This document shows, one piece after another, positions 16,010 to 25,230 of a stretch of DNA of 64,000 bases (position 1 is its first letter; every line of letters begins with the position of its first letter). The notes beneath the pieces were generated by a model. That model saw nothing but the letters and a program-made list of their open reading frames with translations. It was not told where the DNA came from and did not search any database. The stretch comes from Candidatus Obscuribacterales bacterium. GTDB lineage: Bacteria > Cyanobacteriota > Vampirovibrionia > Obscuribacterales > Obscuribacteraceae. The stretch covers positions 310,001 to 374,000 of the forward strand of contig JAHBVO010000005.1 in NCBI GenBank assembly GCA_019637435.1, read 5' to 3'. The position numbers and the translations under genes are program-made.

Positions 16010-17815
16010 ATGTTCAGCGGCGCTCCTCCAGTTCATCTCATGTGGTCGAATATGTTCGACCCGAAAAAACAGAAAATCGAAAAACCGATCAACTGGTCTC
16101 GAATTACGAATCTCTTTCGCCCATACGCGAAGGAAATTGTTTTCGTACTAATCTGCGTTCTCTTCATTTCTGTTCTCGGACTTCTGCCGCCGCTTCTATC
16201 AATGTGGCTCATTGATAAGGCCATTCCATCCGGCAACTTCACTATGGTCATGCAACTCGTTGCGGCGATGATTGCCACCGCCCTGGTCGGAGCATTAGTA
16301 GGTGTCGCGCAAGGATACTTCAATGCCACCATAGGCGAAGGCATCATGAGAGACCTTCGTGTCAATCTGATGGCGCACATGCATCGCATGCCACTTGAAT
16401 TTTTCACGAATACAAAAACCGGGGAGATTATGAATCGCGTCTCCAACGATGTCGACAGCATAGACGGTTTGGTTTCCGGAACTCTCGTCTCGATGGTCAC
16501 GAACTTCATTACGATTGCCACCACGCTCGTAACTATTCTCTGGCTCGATTGGAGATTAGCCCTGGTCTCGATTCTCGTGATTCCCTTTATGGTATTTCCT
16601 ATGTGGCCCGTTGGGCGAAAGATGTATGAAATAAGACGCACGACCAGACAGAAGCGCGACGAGATCCATGCAATCGAACAGGAAACTCTTTCAGTATCCG
16701 GCATCATGTTGTTGAAATCATTTGTGCGTGAAACCTATGAGCGCGATCGCTTTCACAACCTCAGTACGGATTTAATGAAGACCGAGATAAACCTGGCCAT
16801 GGTTGGGCGCTGGTTTATGGCCGCGATCGCGGCGATGGTGACAATCGGTCCATCGATTATCTGGCTTGCTGGAGGTTGGCTCTGCATCAAAGAAGGAGTA
16901 ACGGTCGGCACTGTCGTATCCTTTGTCGCACTGCTTACCAGACTGTATACACCCGCTGCCGCGCTTGCCGGTGTTCAAGCTCAAATTGTCAGCGCTCTAG
17001 CAGTTTTCGAGCGCATATTCGACTACCTGGACATGCACGAAGAGAGCACTAAAACGAACGGGCTAGCGCTGGAGAAAGTAAACGGGGATATAAAATTCGA
17101 GAATGTAAGTTTCTCATACACCGACCGTGCCGATGCACTTAAGAATGTGACCATTTCAATAGAAGCTGGACAGGTAGCGGCTCTCGTCGGACCATCCGGC
17201 GCAGGCAAAACGACAATGACAATGTTGGTGCCACGCTTTTACGAACCCCAGGATGGCACGATCACGCTGGATGGTCGCGACATCACATCGATCGGTCTAT
17301 CTGAGCTTAGAAAGCACATCGGGATTGTCACACAAGAAACGTATTTGTTTCACGACACGATTAAAAACAACTTGCGGTATGCGAAACCAGACGCGACAGA
17401 CGAGCAGATCGAGGCTGCAACCAGAGCGGCTAACATTCACGATTTTATTGCGGCATTGCCGAACGGTTACGAAAGCATCGTTGGGGAACGCGGTCATAAG
17501 CTAAGCGGTGGTGAGCGTCAGCGCCTTGCGATTGCGCGCGTGCTTTTGAAAAATCCTCGCGTTCTGATCTTCGACGAGGCCACCAGTTCTCTAGACTCAG
17601 AGAACGAGACACTCATTCAAGCCGCGCTAGTGCCGCTAATGAAAGGACGAACCAGTCTAGTAATCGCCCACAGACTGTCCACGATTCAATCAGCGGACAA
17701 AATATTCGTAGTGGAAGGTGGAGAGGTCGTGGAATCAGGAGATCACACCACGCTTCTCGCGAAGAATGGACTGTATTCGCGCCTGTATAAACAGCAGTTT
17801 CGCGAAGGTGCTTAG
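16010..17815 (+). CDS. ABC exporter, fused membrane and ATPase domains (MsbA/lipid A-type)
   Basis: 601 residues: an N-terminal six-helix type I exporter domain (about residues 40-320) and a C-terminal ATPase with Walker A VGPSGAGKTT, Q-loop VTQETYLF, signature KLSGGERQRLAIAR, Walker B RVLIFDEATSSLD and H-loop IAHRLST. It works as a homodimer or with a partner to flip lipids, peptides or drugs across the inner membrane. AGGTGA precedes ATG 16010 by 3 nt; ATGs at codons 11 and 15 are alternatives. The cargo cannot be deduced; no peptidase domain is present. Confidence 0.93.
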   Translation: MFSGAPPVHLMWSNMFDPKKQKIEKPINWSRITNLFRPYAKEIVFVLICVLFISVLGLLPPLLSMWLIDKAIPSGNFTMVMQLVAAMIATALVGALVGVAQGYFNATIGEGIMRDLRVNLMAHMHRMPLEFFTNTKTGEIMNRVSNDVDSIDGLVSGTLVSMVTNFITIATTLVTILWLDWRLALVSILVIPFMVFPMWPVGRKMYEIRRTTRQKRDEIHAIEQETLSVSGIMLLKSFVRETYERDRFHNLSTDLMKTEINLAMVGRWFMAAIAAMVTIGPSIIWLAGGWLCIKEGVTVGTVVSFVALLTRLYTPAAALAGVQAQIVSALAVFERIFDYLDMHEESTKTNGLALEKVNGDIKFENVSFSYTDRADALKNVTISIEAGQVAALVGPSGAGKTTMTMLVPRFYEPQDGTITLDGRDITSIGLSELRKHIGIVTQETYLFHDTIKNNLRYAKPDATDEQIEAATRAANIHDFIAALPNGYESIVGERGHKLSGGERQRLAIARVLLKNPRVLIFDEATSSLDSENETLIQAALVPLMKGRTSLVIAHRLSTIQSADKIFVVEGGEVVESGDHTTLLAKNGLYSRLYKQQFREGA

Positions 17816-17924
17816 TTCAATCGACAAGTGGAAGCGATATACGCAGCTCGTTTTACGGCATTTTTTCACCACATATACGATCGATAGCCTCGACTAGCCG
17901 CACGGGCTGCGGTAAAATCCCGAC

Positions 17925-18650
17925 ATGCATACTGACAAAATCCCACGAAAGAACTCCGACAAAGCTGAATACCAGCGTAGTGACGAGATGCGGACGATTC
18001 CACTTCCGCCCGAGGAGCCAGCGCGCACCCAGTCGCTCGCTATCAAAGTCGCCCTGGCAGCGGACGATAAAAAGGCCCTGCAAATCGCCTGTAAAGACTT
18101 GCTGGAAACGCTAGCCACCGCATACGGTGTCGCCGCTCCAAAGATAAAAGTTCTGGCGAGCAGACCGCAGAAGGTTACAGACAATTGGGTGTTTGAAACC
18201 TTTGGCGACTACGATCCGGAGACCACCCAGATTCGACTCTGGATGAGGACCGCAGTTCAAAAGAAGGCGACCTCATACGGCACATTTCTTTCCACTCTCT
18301 GCCACGAATTCTGCCACCACCTCGACATGGTTCAGCTCGACCTGCCCGAGACGTATCATACGCGAGGTTTTTACGAACGAACCGCCGCCATCTACCACCA
18401 CATCCAGAACACGCCTCATAAGCGCATCGCGTGGCGTGAACAAAAGGATGGCACCTATGCGGTCGATTGGTCGCAGATGCGAAGAGAGGCAGCGCCGAAC
18501 GGTCCGAAGTCAAATGCCTCAACATCCAACAATCAGACCGATTCGACCTCTGCTAACTCATCATCTTCCGGTTCAAAATCCTCTTCTCAAAGTCGTTTAG
18601 TGCCACCAAAATCCTATGTCCCCGAAGTGATTCAGCAAAAGCTGTTTTAG
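17925..18650 (+). CDS. Predicted zinc metallopeptidase with HEFCHH motif
   Basis: 241 residues without signal peptide. The central part contains TLCHEFCHHLDMVQ, an HExxH-type zinc site with a third His beside it, in a SprT/minimal-peptidase-like setting; the following ERTAAIYHH may supply further ligands. The N-terminus is polar and the last about 50 residues are Ser/Asn-rich low complexity. Probably a cytosolic or exported gluzincin-like enzyme; substrate unknown. Its TAG stop overlaps the stop of the convergent transglycosylase gene in the four bases TTAG. Confidence 0.65.
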   Translation: MHTDKIPRKNSDKAEYQRSDEMRTIPLPPEEPARTQSLAIKVALAADDKKALQIACKDLLETLATAYGVAAPKIKVLASRPQKVTDNWVFETFGDYDPETTQIRLWMRTAVQKKATSYGTFLSTLCHEFCHHLDMVQLDLPETYHTRGFYERTAAIYHHIQNTPHKRIAWREQKDGTYAVDWSQMRREAAPNGPKSNASTSNNQTDSTSANSSSSGSKSSSQSRLVPPKSYVPEVIQQKLF

Positions 18651-20008
18651 CCACGCGCCGTGGGACGGTGCTGGTTTTGCGTCGTGTCGATACTAGCGAC
18701 CGCTGCGCCGGAAGGTTTCTCAGCCATTGCAATCAGCTCAGCCGCTTCGTCCATGCTGGCATTTACTTTTCGCGCATAATCGGCCGGTTCCGCAGGTCGC
18801 TGTGATGCGGCAGCAGCCTTGCCGGGATCAGAATAGTTCTGATCGATTTTAGCCAGGTTTCCGAGCGATACCTCAGCGTTCGTTCGGGGGTCAAACGCCT
18901 GCTCCTTCGTCAGACCTGCGTCAGTGAGCATTCCACCCTGGTGCAATTGATAGAGTCCAAAACTTGTTCCGTTGTCTCCGACAGCTCTATTGTCACCACC
19001 ACTCTCGACCAGCATCATCGCCACAGCGAGTTTAGGATCCACTCCAACCTCTTTCGCGACCTCGACGACTGTTTTCACGTTGTTTAAAACAGTCTGCTGG
19101 TCGGCGTTCGGAGTGGAACCGCTGGACGCTCTCTCGCTGTGCTCACCGCCGCTGCGATATCTTCCACCTTGATCGAATCCGGCACCCTGTCCGTCGCCGC
19201 CACCACGACCGCTACCACCAAAATTCTGCATAAACGGCATTCCGCCACCACCAGCAGTACCGCCTCCCATATTGCCACCAGGTCCCATTGGAGGAACATC
19301 AGACTTCGGCGCGGAAGGAGCCTGGCGAGAAGGAGCCGGTTGCGGCTGACGTTCCTGAGGTTGCACTTGCGGGCGAGGATTGGCCTGACGCATGGGAACA
19401 GGCTGCGTATCAGTTGGTACGTCTGGCTGACTGTGAAGTATGTCATTCCACCAGCCCGGATAATTGGTGCCCGGATGATTAACCTGCCATGCAGCTATCA
19501 ACTCGCGATAATACTCTTTCAAACCTTTGTCGGCTTCGGCCAGCGCCTTTTGCAGGTCTTTGCCTTTCGTGTCCATCTCAATGTTCAACTCGCCGTCAGC
19601 AAGCGGGTCACCATCGCCGACCTTCTCCAGCACGAGTTGCCCATTATCTCCCTGCACGACTCGATAATCTGGCTGTGTGCCACTCGCCTGATTCTCTGCA
19701 GCAGTGCTCAGTTTTAATGACTGGGCGCCTTGCAATTGTTGTGATATCACCGAGTCCAACATCGGTGTCGACGTTGCGGGAGCTGCAACCTCTGCTGCCG
19801 GCGCGACCACTTCCGCTCGCGGCGCAGCCTTGTATGGGTTCGTCAGCGTCAAACTCTCCACGCTTGCAGGTGAAAGCTGAACGTCTGCCGAAGCACGCGG
19901 AGCTGCATAGCTCTGTGTGAGCGCCGAATCTCCAAAAAATCGGTCTGACAAATCGGGCAGCGAATCCGCTCCCCGTCCAGCTCCTAATTCCATTCCCTTA
20001 TGAGACAT
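18647..20008 (-). CDS. SLT-type lytic transglycosylase domain protein without a signal peptide
   Basis: 453 residues. The C-terminal domain (about 315-400) has the SLT pattern AVAMMLVESGGDN with catalytic Glu335, then GTSFGLYQLH and NAEVSLGNLAKI, as in peptidoglycan-cleaving goose-lysozyme-like enzymes. The first about 300 residues are low complexity: Ala/Val-rich, then Pro/Gln-rich and Gly-rich, so a flexible linker. No signal peptide or membrane helix is visible at the N-terminus, which is unusual for a cell-wall enzyme and suggests a dedicated secretion route. Start is ATG 20008. Convergent with the metallopeptidase gene, sharing TTAG at the stops. Confidence 0.8.
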   Translation of the reverse strand: MSHKGMELGAGRGADSLPDLSDRFFGDSALTQSYAAPRASADVQLSPASVESLTLTNPYKAAPRAEVVAPAAEVAAPATSTPMLDSVISQQLQGAQSLKLSTAAENQASGTQPDYRVVQGDNGQLVLEKVGDGDPLADGELNIEMDTKGKDLQKALAEADKGLKEYYRELIAAWQVNHPGTNYPGWWNDILHSQPDVPTDTQPVPMRQANPRPQVQPQERQPQPAPSRQAPSAPKSDVPPMGPGGNMGGGTAGGGGMPFMQNFGGSGRGGGDGQGAGFDQGGRYRSGGEHSERASSGSTPNADQQTVLNNVKTVVEVAKEVGVDPKLAVAMMLVESGGDNRAVGDNGTSFGLYQLHQGGMLTDAGLTKEQAFDPRTNAEVSLGNLAKIDQNYSDPGKAAAASQRPAEPADYARKVNASMDEAAELIAMAEKPSGAAVASIDTTQNQHRPTARG

Positions 20009-20148
20009 CTTAGACCTGTTGATTCCGTCAAGAAACGAGTAACCTACCTATCAGGGTCAGGCTTCTTCTCTGCAAGCAACTGCTGAATCAACAACGAGTT
20101 TAGCTCTCCGAGCATTACGGAGATGTGATTATCGACTGAGTTTGACTC

Positions 20149-20161
20149 ACCGCAATGCGGT
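20149..20161. promoter_or_regulatory. Short perfect palindrome in divergent promoter region
   Basis: ACCGCA, A, TGCGGT: a 6-1-6 inverted repeat in the 364-bp region between the divergent transglycosylase and BBE-oxidase genes. It could be an operator for either gene. The region holds no convincing gene. Confidence 0.3.
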
Positions 20162-20281
20162 CAATTTGATCACCGGGAGCGAGCCGATGTCGAGCAGCGT
20201 CTTGCTTTCTCACTAATTGGGAATGCGAGCGATTCCAGAACGAATAAATTGTCAATCAGTGAGCGCGAGATTTGAGTCTAT

Positions 20282-20302
20282 TCCAAAATTTCGATTTTTG
20301 GA
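20282..20302. promoter_or_regulatory. Inverted repeat upstream of the BBE oxidase gene
   Basis: TCCAAAA and TTTTGGA, 7 bp each, separated by 7 nt, about 70-90 bp before the oxidase start. AT-rich spacing and position suit a repressor or activator site. Confidence 0.3.
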
Positions 20303-20372
20303 CAATTAATTTTGATATTCCGTGGGGTAATCACGAATGGTTTATGATGTTGGCGACTTCGACAAAACATTC

Positions 20373-22028
20373 ATGAAAGAAATTACTCGACGCCGTTTCA
20401 TCAAAAGCTCCGTCATCGGAGCCACCATGTTTGCCGCTGGAAAGCTTGACTTTGCTGCGATTGCAGAGGGTGGTAACGGAGAGAACGTTCCTGTCGATTC
20501 GCCGCCCGCTGAGCCCATTAAGAACCTTCTGAGTAGCTTGAAGGTTAAGGGGCGGGTTGTCACCGCGTCAGACTCGGATTACCTGGACGCCCGCGAGGAC
20601 TACAACGGTAGATTCAACTCTCATCCCAGAGCAATCGTTTATTGTGAGAACGAGCTTGATGTCAGCGAAACCATAAAATGGGCTCGCCAAAACCGGCTCA
20701 GAGTTTCCATCCGCAGCGGTGGTCATAGCTACGAAGGATTTTCCGTAGTAGACGACGGCATTGTCATTGATGTAAGCAAGCTCGATAAGATTGCTGTAGA
20801 TTCGAAGAAGAAAACAGCGACAGTCGGCTCCGGTCTAACTCTGCTTCCTTTATATCAGGCGTTATGGGCTAAAGGAATGGTTGTGCCTGCCGGCTCCTGC
20901 TCCTCGGTTGGAATAGGCGGCTCGACTCTTGGAGGCGGTTTCGGACTGCTGGCAAGAAGTATGGGATTGACGTGCGACAACTTGATTGGTGTAAAACTGG
21001 TCGACGCAAACGGCAAGGTGCTCGAAGCCAACGACGCGGAGAACAGCGATCTCCTCTGGGCATGCAAAGGCGGTGGCGGAGGAAATTTTGGGGTCGTGAC
21101 GGAATTCACGTTCAAAACACATGCAATTCAGAACGTCACCATATTCAGAGTCAAATGGAAATACGACGACATGGCGGCAGTCATAAAAGCATGGCAGAAA
21201 TGGGCCCCCAATGCGGACAATCGAATCACCTGCGTTTTGACAATGACATCGAAGAAGTCGAACAGAGTGTCATGCGTCGGAGTCTTCCTCGGGAGTCAAT
21301 CGGAAGTTCGAAAGCAGATTGCGCCCCTGATTCAGGTCCCCGCTCCCATCAGTGTAACTGTTAATACTTCAAGCTGGATGGATGCCGTCATGCGTTTTTC
21401 CGGTCTGCCCAAGCCCAAACCGATAGAAGCTTCGGTAAAACACTCCAATACCACAGGCGGTGCGCAAGTAGCGAGTCAAAAGACGGTGCGAAAACTTGCC
21501 CTCGCTCCTGCTGCGATTTCGGCACGCAGCACTCAACCAACGGCACCACCGGATACGGTGCACATGCACATTCATCCACGCTTTAAAAACACATCGGACT
21601 ACGTGACTAAGGAACTGAGTGATGAGGGAATACGCACGATCGTGAGTTTTCTGGAACATCCGCCCGTCGACAGCAGCTGCCTCCAGTTCGATAGTTATGG
21701 CGGAAGAATTACTCAAATACCAGTTACCGATACCGCCTTTTGCCATCGCGCCGATACAAAATTTTGCATGCACTATCAAATAAGTTGGCGCAATCCATCA
21801 CAAGACGAGCGCAACATGCAATGGGTCAATGACTTCAAGAAAGCCATGAAACCTCACGTTTCCGGCTTCACTTATGTCAACTATTGCGACCGCGAGATTG
21901 AGGACTTTCCTCGCAGTTACTACGGAAATAACTTAGAACGTCTAATCGAGATCAAAAAGAAATACGATCCGAGTAACTTCTTCAGTTTCGCCCAAAGTAT
22001 TCCGATGGAACCTAATCCAAAACTCTAA
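20373..22028 (+). CDS. Tat-exported FAD-dependent oxidoreductase of the berberine-bridge-enzyme (BBE) type
   Basis: 551 residues from ATG 20373, giving a Tat signal with RRRF (ITRRRFIKSS); an ATG at 20337 only lengthens the n-region. FAD-binding domain PCMH features are SIRSGGHSYEGF and PAGSCSSVGIGGSTLGGGFG. The His in SGGHS and the Cys in GSCSS are at the positions that carry bicovalent FAD in BBE-like enzymes. The C-terminus has the BBE segment NYCDRE and YYGNNLERLIEIKKKYDPSN. It probably oxidises an alcohol, sugar or phenolic compound outside the cytoplasm and passes electrons to oxygen or another acceptor. It overlaps the convergent ATP-grasp gene by 17 nt. Confidence 0.9.
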   Translation: MKEITRRRFIKSSVIGATMFAAGKLDFAAIAEGGNGENVPVDSPPAEPIKNLLSSLKVKGRVVTASDSDYLDAREDYNGRFNSHPRAIVYCENELDVSETIKWARQNRLRVSIRSGGHSYEGFSVVDDGIVIDVSKLDKIAVDSKKKTATVGSGLTLLPLYQALWAKGMVVPAGSCSSVGIGGSTLGGGFGLLARSMGLTCDNLIGVKLVDANGKVLEANDAENSDLLWACKGGGGGNFGVVTEFTFKTHAIQNVTIFRVKWKYDDMAAVIKAWQKWAPNADNRITCVLTMTSKKSNRVSCVGVFLGSQSEVRKQIAPLIQVPAPISVTVNTSSWMDAVMRFSGLPKPKPIEASVKHSNTTGGAQVASQKTVRKLALAPAAISARSTQPTAPPDTVHMHIHPRFKNTSDYVTKELSDEGIRTIVSFLEHPPVDSSCLQFDSYGGRITQIPVTDTAFCHRADTKFCMHYQISWRNPSQDERNMQWVNDFKKAMKPHVSGFTYVNYCDREIEDFPRSYYGNNLERLIEIKKKYDPSNFFSFAQSIPMEPNPKL

Positions 22029-23301
22029 CGTGTTCGAATTCGAAAGGCAGCATCGCGCTGCACTCCTCGAACTTGCTTTCCAGGTGCTCGTACGAGTCGG
22101 CACCAATATTGACCAACCCATAGCGAAAACTTCCGGCATCCTGAATTTGGTCGGAGAGATGCTTGCCAACTTGAGCAAGTATTTCAACCTTAGCATCAGG
22201 ATATGTAGAGACAAGACGTTCTAACTCCAACGCACCTGGAACACTTTTCACAAGCCGATCTTCGAACGTTCTTAGAACACAACTTCCAGCAACGGGAAAC
22301 TCGCCGAGTCCGTGCTTGAACTCCGGCCGCTCACCCAGAGCGATTTTCAAAATGGCATCATATGGGTTGCTACCGTCCACTTTTTCGAACATGTCCCAAA
22401 ACTGCGATGCCAATCTTGCATTGATCTCGATGATTTGAATCCGCTCCGTGACGGGGTTATACATCATCTCAAAGTTGAACGCCCAGTTATCGTATTTGAT
22501 ACCGCACAGGTAGCGAACCGCGATGTCACGCATCCGCGATTGAACTGCTTCGGACAAACATGAGGGATATTGAAAACGTTTGAACGATATCGTTCCAGGA
22601 AACATAAGTGAATCAACGATTCCCATAATCGTGACTTCACCATTGAAAACGAAACCTTCAAGTGAAACCTGCCAACCTTCGAGCAGCTCCTCAACCAGAA
22701 AATAATCGGCGTTGTATTCGAAATTTGAATACTTAGAGATCAGATCATTGAACGGCTTAAGAAAGTCGACAGGCAAGCCGTCTCTGCAAATAGCTCGGCG
22801 CAGTTCCTCTTGCGAGCGAACGGCATACGCTCCTGAAGAGAGAATGGACTTTACCGGTTTCACAAACTTTGGAAACTCAATTGAATCAATCGCGCCATGG
22901 TCATCAGGATGAATAAGTTGAAACGCGGCGGTCGCCTCGGGCACAAACTGTTGCTGAGCTAAACGGCTATAGTACTTATGCTCACACGTCAAAATCGCAA
23001 GAGGCGACGGTCCCGGCAATCCAAGCTTTTGTGCGATGCAGGCAGACGCGACATTCATTCCGGGGAAAGCAACCGCGCAAGTGACACCATCAAGTTTTAC
23101 TTTTGAATTGAGCTCAATCGTTGATTCGATCAAATCCAGGATGTCTAGCTCGTGTCCGTAAGTCGGGTTGGAGAGAAAACCACCCCTGGACCGGGGTTCT
23201 TCGATGATATTGCAACCAATCTTTTCGCCAAGCGCTGCCAGAGCCTCTCCAGCTCTTCGTGTCGGACAAAGGAGAAGGACATTTCGATTGTTCTCAGTCA
23301 T
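22012..23301 (-). CDS. ATP-grasp domain enzyme
   Basis: 429 residues from ATG 23301 (GGAG 5 nt upstream). The N-terminal part resembles the preATP-grasp fold (RNVLLLCPTRRAGEALAALG). The central and C-terminal parts carry ATP-grasp features: FPKFVKPVKSILSSGAYAV (lysine binding ATP), FLVEELLEGWQVSLEGFVFNG and the Mg-binding IIEINARLASQF. These enzymes join a carboxylic acid to an amine or thiol through an acyl-phosphate; peptide-like natural products and amino-acid ligases are typical. Substrates are unknown. It is the last gene of a minus-strand run that begins at smpB, 61 nt after the TraB-like gene. Confidence 0.85.
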   Translation of the reverse strand: MTENNRNVLLLCPTRRAGEALAALGEKIGCNIIEEPRSRGGFLSNPTYGHELDILDLIESTIELNSKVKLDGVTCAVAFPGMNVASACIAQKLGLPGPSPLAILTCEHKYYSRLAQQQFVPEATAAFQLIHPDDHGAIDSIEFPKFVKPVKSILSSGAYAVRSQEELRRAICRDGLPVDFLKPFNDLISKYSNFEYNADYFLVEELLEGWQVSLEGFVFNGEVTIMGIVDSLMFPGTISFKRFQYPSCLSEAVQSRMRDIAVRYLCGIKYDNWAFNFEMMYNPVTERIQIIEINARLASQFWDMFEKVDGSNPYDAILKIALGERPEFKHGLGEFPVAGSCVLRTFEDRLVKSVPGALELERLVSTYPDAKVEILAQVGKHLSDQIQDAGSFRYGLVNIGADSYEHLESKFEECSAMLPFEFEHVRVLD

Positions 23302-23362
23302 AATGACTCCGAGCCGGACGTTAATCGATCATAGCAGCGCAATACGGATAGTGGTGACTTGT

Positions 23363-24658
23363 TTATCTGAGATTGTGCAGAGCAGTTTCCGCAATTTCGC
23401 GAATCTTCGGGTCACGGGCATTTTGCGCGACCCAGCGAAACTCACCGGCAGCCAATGTGACTTGATCCAAACCTAGATAACAGAGACCAGACAGATATCT
23501 GCATCTCTCATCCGCTCGGTTTTCAGAAAGCAGGTCGAGCGCCTGCTTGTATCTGTGCGCGCGATAATGCTCCGAGGCTCGCGTATAGGGACTTATTTCC
23601 TCTGACTGACTGCCGTCATCAGAATCTACGTATGGAAGTTCTGCCACCACACCTGGTTCTACAGCATTAGCACCACCTGCACATTGCTCGATCGTAAACC
23701 CTTCATCCATCAGCACAGACAGAACGCCTTTCTCACCGACCACTCGCCGCACGTCCAGGGAAAGAAAGATAGGGCTCAAGTTTTTCGCTACGTTCGCGAG
23801 AACGGAAACGAGTTGTTTATTCCTGTTTTTATACAGCGCCTGATATGCCTCGAAAAGTTCTGGATGAGCCTTGACCGTCATCAGGCACGCATCAGCCATC
23901 TTTGAACCATCACCGAGTCGCCAGGCCTTCTCTATATCAGTCTCTTGCTGCTCAAAGTTTAAAAGCTCCAACAACGAAAGTCGCAGACACTGGTCCTGCA
24001 TGTCCGGCGTCAAGGCGTCGAAGTATTCAAGGCGAGCGAGCGCCGGATCAAGCTCCATAAGAGGCTTTCGAGTCCGTTTTGATTCAGTGATCAGCTGCCG
24101 TTCAAGATCCAGGAGGTTGAAACCGATCTGTCTGATCAAGGACTGATCGAAACTCGTGATCAGGAAAAACGGCTTCCAGACTTCGTAAATTGCTATGTTA
24201 TCGTCCGTCGCCCGAGCCAATTCTGACAGAACTTCAAGTGTTTTATCCTGTATGTGACTGGAAAGTTTATCACCGGACGCATAGCACCCCATACTGTATG
24301 GATCCGACGGCAATCCCGCATGGGAATCAACCGCCATCGCTTTTGATTGTTTAAACGCGCGCGCGGCTTCTCCGGTTAGCGCAAAGTAGCGGTCCTTTCC
24401 ATGGTTTATCGTAGCGTAAACATAAACGTTAGCCTTTCCTCTGGTCGCTTTCCACAGGACTGGTCTGCGTTCTGCCTCTGAAACAGCGGCTTTGCTTTCT
24501 GCAGCAGGATTCGCATCGTTCGCCTTGCCGTCACCAGATTTAGTTCCACTAGTAGAGCAGAGCTTCTCCCCGGCAAAAACCATCTGAGGTGTCAATACCG
24601 CCGACAGTACTAGTACCAAAAGCGATGCCTGCATAGACGACTTTAAACGCGCAATCAT
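23363..24658 (-). CDS. Secreted TraB/GumN-like protein with C-terminal repeat region
   Basis: 431 residues with an N-terminal signal peptide (SSMQASLLVLVLSAVLTPQMVFA). The segment PVLWKATRGKANVYVYATIN starts a TraB/GumN-type domain, a fold proposed to be a metalloprotease-like hydrolase. The usual GTxH motif is replaced by ATINHG, so the active site may be shifted or lost. The last about 75 residues (SEHYRAHRYKQALDLLSEN and onward) look like TPR or Sel1-like helices. It overlaps the upstream gene by 4 nt on the minus strand. Function is inferred only at family level. Confidence 0.65.
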   Translation of the reverse strand: MIARLKSSMQASLLVLVLSAVLTPQMVFAGEKLCSTSGTKSGDGKANDANPAAESKAAVSEAERRPVLWKATRGKANVYVYATINHGKDRYFALTGEAARAFKQSKAMAVDSHAGLPSDPYSMGCYASGDKLSSHIQDKTLEVLSELARATDDNIAIYEVWKPFFLITSFDQSLIRQIGFNLLDLERQLITESKRTRKPLMELDPALARLEYFDALTPDMQDQCLRLSLLELLNFEQQETDIEKAWRLGDGSKMADACLMTVKAHPELFEAYQALYKNRNKQLVSVLANVAKNLSPIFLSLDVRRVVGEKGVLSVLMDEGFTIEQCAGGANAVEPGVVAELPYVDSDDGSQSEEISPYTRASEHYRAHRYKQALDLLSENRADERCRYLSGLCYLGLDQVTLAAGEFRWVAQNARDPKIREIAETALHNLR

Positions 24659-25230
24659 GGCGTTATCTCAATAGAGTTGAAGAACCTGGACACGTCCTTG
24701 GAGTTTATCCAAACCGCAGTTCCCATCGCAGAAACGAGATATAGTTTCTTACCGGCAACATAGCCCCGTGCAATCGCTTGGACATCAGCCTCGACCTTGA
24801 CCTTGCCGCGCATCTCCAGACCATCATAGCCATTCAATTTGATTGAAGATTCGGTATCGACTTCCGCCTTCATTCCCTCTATTGCAGCCCGAACGATCGG
24901 TTTGATCTTTTCCGGCGTCAGCTCTTCGTCGTCAGGACCGGTCATGCTCAAAAACATATAGATGCCGTGGGGCAAATCGGCGCCCATTGCTGTCAACTGT
25001 CCGTTCAGGTCTTTCTTTTGAAACTGAACCGGCATCAAAATCTTCGCCGAGTAATTCGGGAAGTAGGCGAGCTTCAGTTTATCTAACACCTTATGAGTTT
25101 TCGGAACTGAAGCTGTTTTCTCAGGAGGTGAATTTGCGACCACATCATCCGAATCAGCTAAAGTAGCCCCCGCAAAAACGGAGGCGAACACGATGGCGAT
25201 TGAGACCCGTCCAACCGCGCGACCCAGCAT
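24655..25230 (-). CDS. Secreted hypothetical protein
   Basis: 191 residues with a signal peptide (VGRVSIAIVFASVFAGATLA) and a soluble domain. The pattern LNGYDGLEMRGKV, IARGYVAGKKLYLVSAMG and SRFFNSIEI resembles a domain common in planctomycete and acidobacterial secreted proteins of unknown function. It is coupled on both sides: its ATG overlaps the stop of the GHL10 gene by one base (TAATG) and its stop overlaps the TraB-like start by four. That suggests the three act together in the envelope. Confidence 0.72.
   Translation of the reverse strand: MLGRAVGRVSIAIVFASVFAGATLADSDDVVANSPPEKTASVPKTHKVLDKLKLAYFPNYSAKILMPVQFQKKDLNGQLTAMGADLPHGIYMFLSMTGPDDEELTPEKIKPIVRAAIEGMKAEVDTESSIKLNGYDGLEMRGKVKVEADVQAIARGYVAGKKLYLVSAMGTAVWINSKDVSRFFNSIEITP

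Noticed and set aside
16033..16707. Minus-strand 224-codon open frame
   Set aside because: Complement of the ABC exporter membrane domain; Ser/Arg/Thr-rich composition typical of antisense translation.
20046..20117. Minus-strand 23-codon ORF (MLGELNSLLIQQLLAEKKPD)
   Set aside because: It looks protein-like but is very short and lacks a ribosome-binding site; the divergent promoter region is the simpler explanation.
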